14,979 nt of DNA from Candidatus Omnitrophota bacterium. Lineage in GTDB: Bacteria; Omnitrophota; Gorgyraeia; Gygaellales; Profunditerraquicolaceae. Within the stretch, counting starts at the first letter, position 1, and every line of letters starts with the position of its first letter. Location of the stretch: assembly GCA_028711825.1 (NCBI GenBank), contig JAQTRM010000028.1, positions 1 to 14,979 of the forward strand, written 5' to 3'. This document shows positions 13,193 through 14,979 of the stretch, piece after piece. Below the pieces are notes generated by a model. That model was not told the DNA's origin and searched no databases. It saw nothing but the letters and a program-made list of their open reading frames with translations. Both the position numbers and the translations under genes were made by a program.

Positions 13193-14979
13193 GTGAAAGA
13201 AAGAAGAATCAATGAGGTTAAAGGCGTTATACTGATTGCGGCGGGGCTGATGATTCTGGTCAGCCTCATTCGTTTTGACCGTCTGGACCTTGTTTTTTAT
13301 ACCTCTTCCCCGAATTTCCCGGTAAAAAACCTGCTTGGAGTTTTTGGAGCGTATCTGGCGGGTTTAACCGTCCTGCTTTTCGGGAATATCTCCAGTTATT
13401 GCATACCTTTTCTGGTGATTGCGCTGGGGGTCAAGTATTTCCGCCAGGATAAGCCGTATTTGAGTATCGCGCGCTTTCTGGGGATGTTCGTCCTTCTGGT
13501 TTCCATTAGTTCCCTGATCGGGATGTTTAATTTAAGCAATCCCAGCCTGAGGTTTCAGCTCGCCGGTTTTTTTGGTTCAATTACCTCCAGTTTTATTACC
13601 GCCTATTTCAGCCGCCTGGGCGGTTTCATCATTTTTATTACTTTTATCATACTTTCACTGGCCTTGGTGACGGAGATCCTGATCTCTTCGCTTTTTCTGC
13701 GTCTGGCGGGAAGGGTAAAGGCATTCTTCCTGGGGTTGGCGATTTTTTCCAGGAAAGCGGTACCGCCCCAGGTAAAGGTTAAGCCCGGTCCGGCCGCCAA
13801 GAAATCATTCTTTTTCAAAAAAGAAGCTCCCGAAGCCGCTCTTTTAAAACCGAAAATTTTCATTCCCGAGGCTCCGTCTGCCGCTGTTTCGCCCAAGGCC
13901 AAGATACAGATCAAGCCTCCCGTGCGCACGGAAGAAGCGAAGGTCAAGATGAGCGAACTTAAGATTGGCGATTATCATCTTCCTTCGGTGGACCTCTTGG
14001 AAGTTTCTTCCCAGGCCGCGGACAGCAAACAGGTAAAGGAAGACCTGGAATCCTGCGCCCGCACCCTGGAGGATACCCTGGATGATTTCGGCATCTCGGC
14101 CAAGGTTACGGATATTATCCGGGGCCCGGTAATTACGCGTTATGAGCTTGAACCGGCGGCGGGGGTCAAGATTAACCGTATCGAGAATTTAAGCGATGAT
14201 ATCGCGCTGGCGATCAAGGCCCAATCGATCAGGATTATCGCGCCTATCCCGGGAAAAGGAAGGGTGGGGGTGGAGGTTCCTAACCTGCATAGCAGCCTGG
14301 TTTGTATCCGGGACCTGCTTGCTTCCGCCGAATGCCAGAAACAGCAATCTATTCTCTCCATTGCCCTGGGAAAAGATATCACGGGGCGCCCGGTATTCGC
14401 CGATCTTGACGATATGCCGCATCTTTTGATCGCCGGTACTACCGGCAGTGGCAAGACTGTTTGTGTCAATACCTGTATTCTTTCCCTGCTTTTCAGGGCT
14501 TCTCCCAATGAATTGAAATTCCTGATGATTGATCCCAAGATGGTGGAGTTAATGCCTTTTAACGGGCTGCCGCATCTTTTGTGCCCGGTGGTTACCGACG
14601 CCAAAAAAGCCGCGGTCGCCCTTAACTGGGTAGTTTCCGAGATGGAATCCCGTTATCAGCTTTTGTCGAAGGCCGGAGCCCGCAACATCGAGGCTTATAA
14701 CCAGAAGCAGGAAAAGATACCTTATATTATTGTGATCGTGGATGAATTCGCCGACCTGATGAGTGTCGCCCGCGACCAGATTGAAAATGCGGTCACCCGC
14801 CTGGCGCAGTTGTCGCGCGCGGTGGGGATACACCTGGTCCTGGCGACCCAGCGTCCGAGCGTGGACGTAATTACCGGGGTAATCAAGGCGAACCTTCCGG
14901 CGCGTATATCTTTTAAGGTGGCCTCCAAGGTTGATTCGCGTACGGTGCTTGACAGTAACGGCGCGGAAACATTATTAGG
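13193..14979 (+). CDS. ftsK: DNA translocase FtsK/SpoIIIE (3' end beyond window)
   Basis: This open frame of 595 codons runs off the right edge without a stop. The start is GTG at 13193, with AAGGTG at 13183-13188 overlapping the pnp stop. The N-terminus has four or more hydrophobic helices (about 9-26, 47-64, 70-83, 95-113 and a further one near 140-165), including the family segment NLLGVFGAYLAGL...ISSYCIPFLVIALG. A Lys/Pro/Ala-rich linker of about 80 residues follows, short compared with E. coli FtsK. The motor domain then begins (SAKVTDIIRGPVITRYELEP) and has Walker A GTTGSGKT (415-422) and Walker B ending in Asp517-Glu518 (VIVDEFADL). The enzyme pumps chromosomal DNA at the division septum and activates dimer resolution. 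The end of the motor and the DNA-reading gamma domain are outside the window. Confidence 0.95.
   Translation, partial: MKERRINEVKGVILIAAGLMILVSLIRFDRLDLVFYTSSPNFPVKNLLGVFGAYLAGLTVLLFGNISSYCIPFLVIALGVKYFRQDKPYLSIARFLGMFVLLVSISSLIGMFNLSNPSLRFQLAGFFGSITSSFITAYFSRLGGFIIFITFIILSLALVTEILISSLFLRLAGRVKAFFLGLAIFSRKAVPPQVKVKPGPAAKKSFFFKKEAPEAALLKPKIFIPEAPSAAVSPKAKIQIKPPVRTEEAKVKMSELKIGDYHLPSVDLLEVSSQAADSKQVKEDLESCARTLEDTLDDFGISAKVTDIIRGPVITRYELEPAAGVKINRIENLSDDIALAIKAQSIRIIAPIPGKGRVGVEVPNLHSSLVCIRDLLASAECQKQQSILSIALGKDITGRPVFADLDDMPHLLIAGTTGSGKTVCVNTCILSLLFRASPNELKFLMIDPKMVELMPFNGLPHLLCPVVTDAKKAAVALNWVVSEMESRYQLLSKAGARNIEAYNQKQEKIPYIIVIVDEFADLMSVARDQIENAVTRLAQLSRAVGIHLVLATQRPSVDVITGVIKANLPARISFKVASKVDSRTVLDSNGAETLL

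Noticed and set aside
14140..14604. Antisense open frame opposite ftsK
   Set aside because: The + strand encodes the conserved FtsK motor across this stretch; the antisense product has low-complexity composition and no motif.

Overview
The window is a gene-dense bacterial chromosomal segment of roughly even base composition, with every gene on the + strand and most intergenic gaps under 30 bp. The gene mix is rpsO-pnp-ftsK, an AsmA-like protein, a PlsC acyltransferase, a helicase-nuclease fusion, a LOG protein, a YciH with zinc-type cysteines, and an OtsB / DUF5752-like / TreT-like cluster. This suggests an uncultivated Gram-negative-type bacterium. My best guess is the Omnitrophota or a neighbouring PVC-type lineage, but this is an impression from gene content and not a proven placement. 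No mobile element, CRISPR array, tRNA or rRNA was found.

Region 1 (1-2955) looks like one tightly packed operon for osmotic adaptation. It holds the C-terminus of a probable MscS-type mechanosensitive channel, an OtsB-like sugar-phosphate phosphatase, a DUF5752-like protein made of two repeats, a TreT-like GT4 glycosyltransferase and a 42-residue single-pass membrane peptide. Inferred roles are solute release (MscS) and trehalose or related disaccharide formation (GT4 plus phosphatase). No OtsA is visible. The phosphatase/DUF5752/TreT trio is the least understood system in the window.

Region 2 (3104-7446) has YciH/SUI1, a LOG-family nucleotide-binding protein with a C-terminal extension, and a 968-residue UvrD-type helicase. 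The helicase carries a C-terminal RecB-like nuclease with four cysteines placed like a Cas4/AddB iron-sulfur cluster.

Region 3 (7481-10445) starts with a near-perfect sigma-70 promoter only about 10 bp ahead of plsC, which implies a leaderless or nearly leaderless message. It continues with an AsmA-like membrane-anchored protein containing a 27-bp triplicate repeat, an unrecognised helix-turn-helix/coiled-coil protein, and a small GGQ release-factor-like ribosome rescue protein.

Region 4 (10446-10786) is the only loosely packed stretch. It holds a palindrome, a short direct repeat, a 41-residue membrane peptide with a strong ribosome binding site, and the promoter of the next operon.

Region 5 (10787-14979) is the classic rpsO-pnp pair followed by ftsK, which runs off the right edge. 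rpsO starts with TTG and ftsK with GTG. No convincing rho-independent terminator was seen anywhere.
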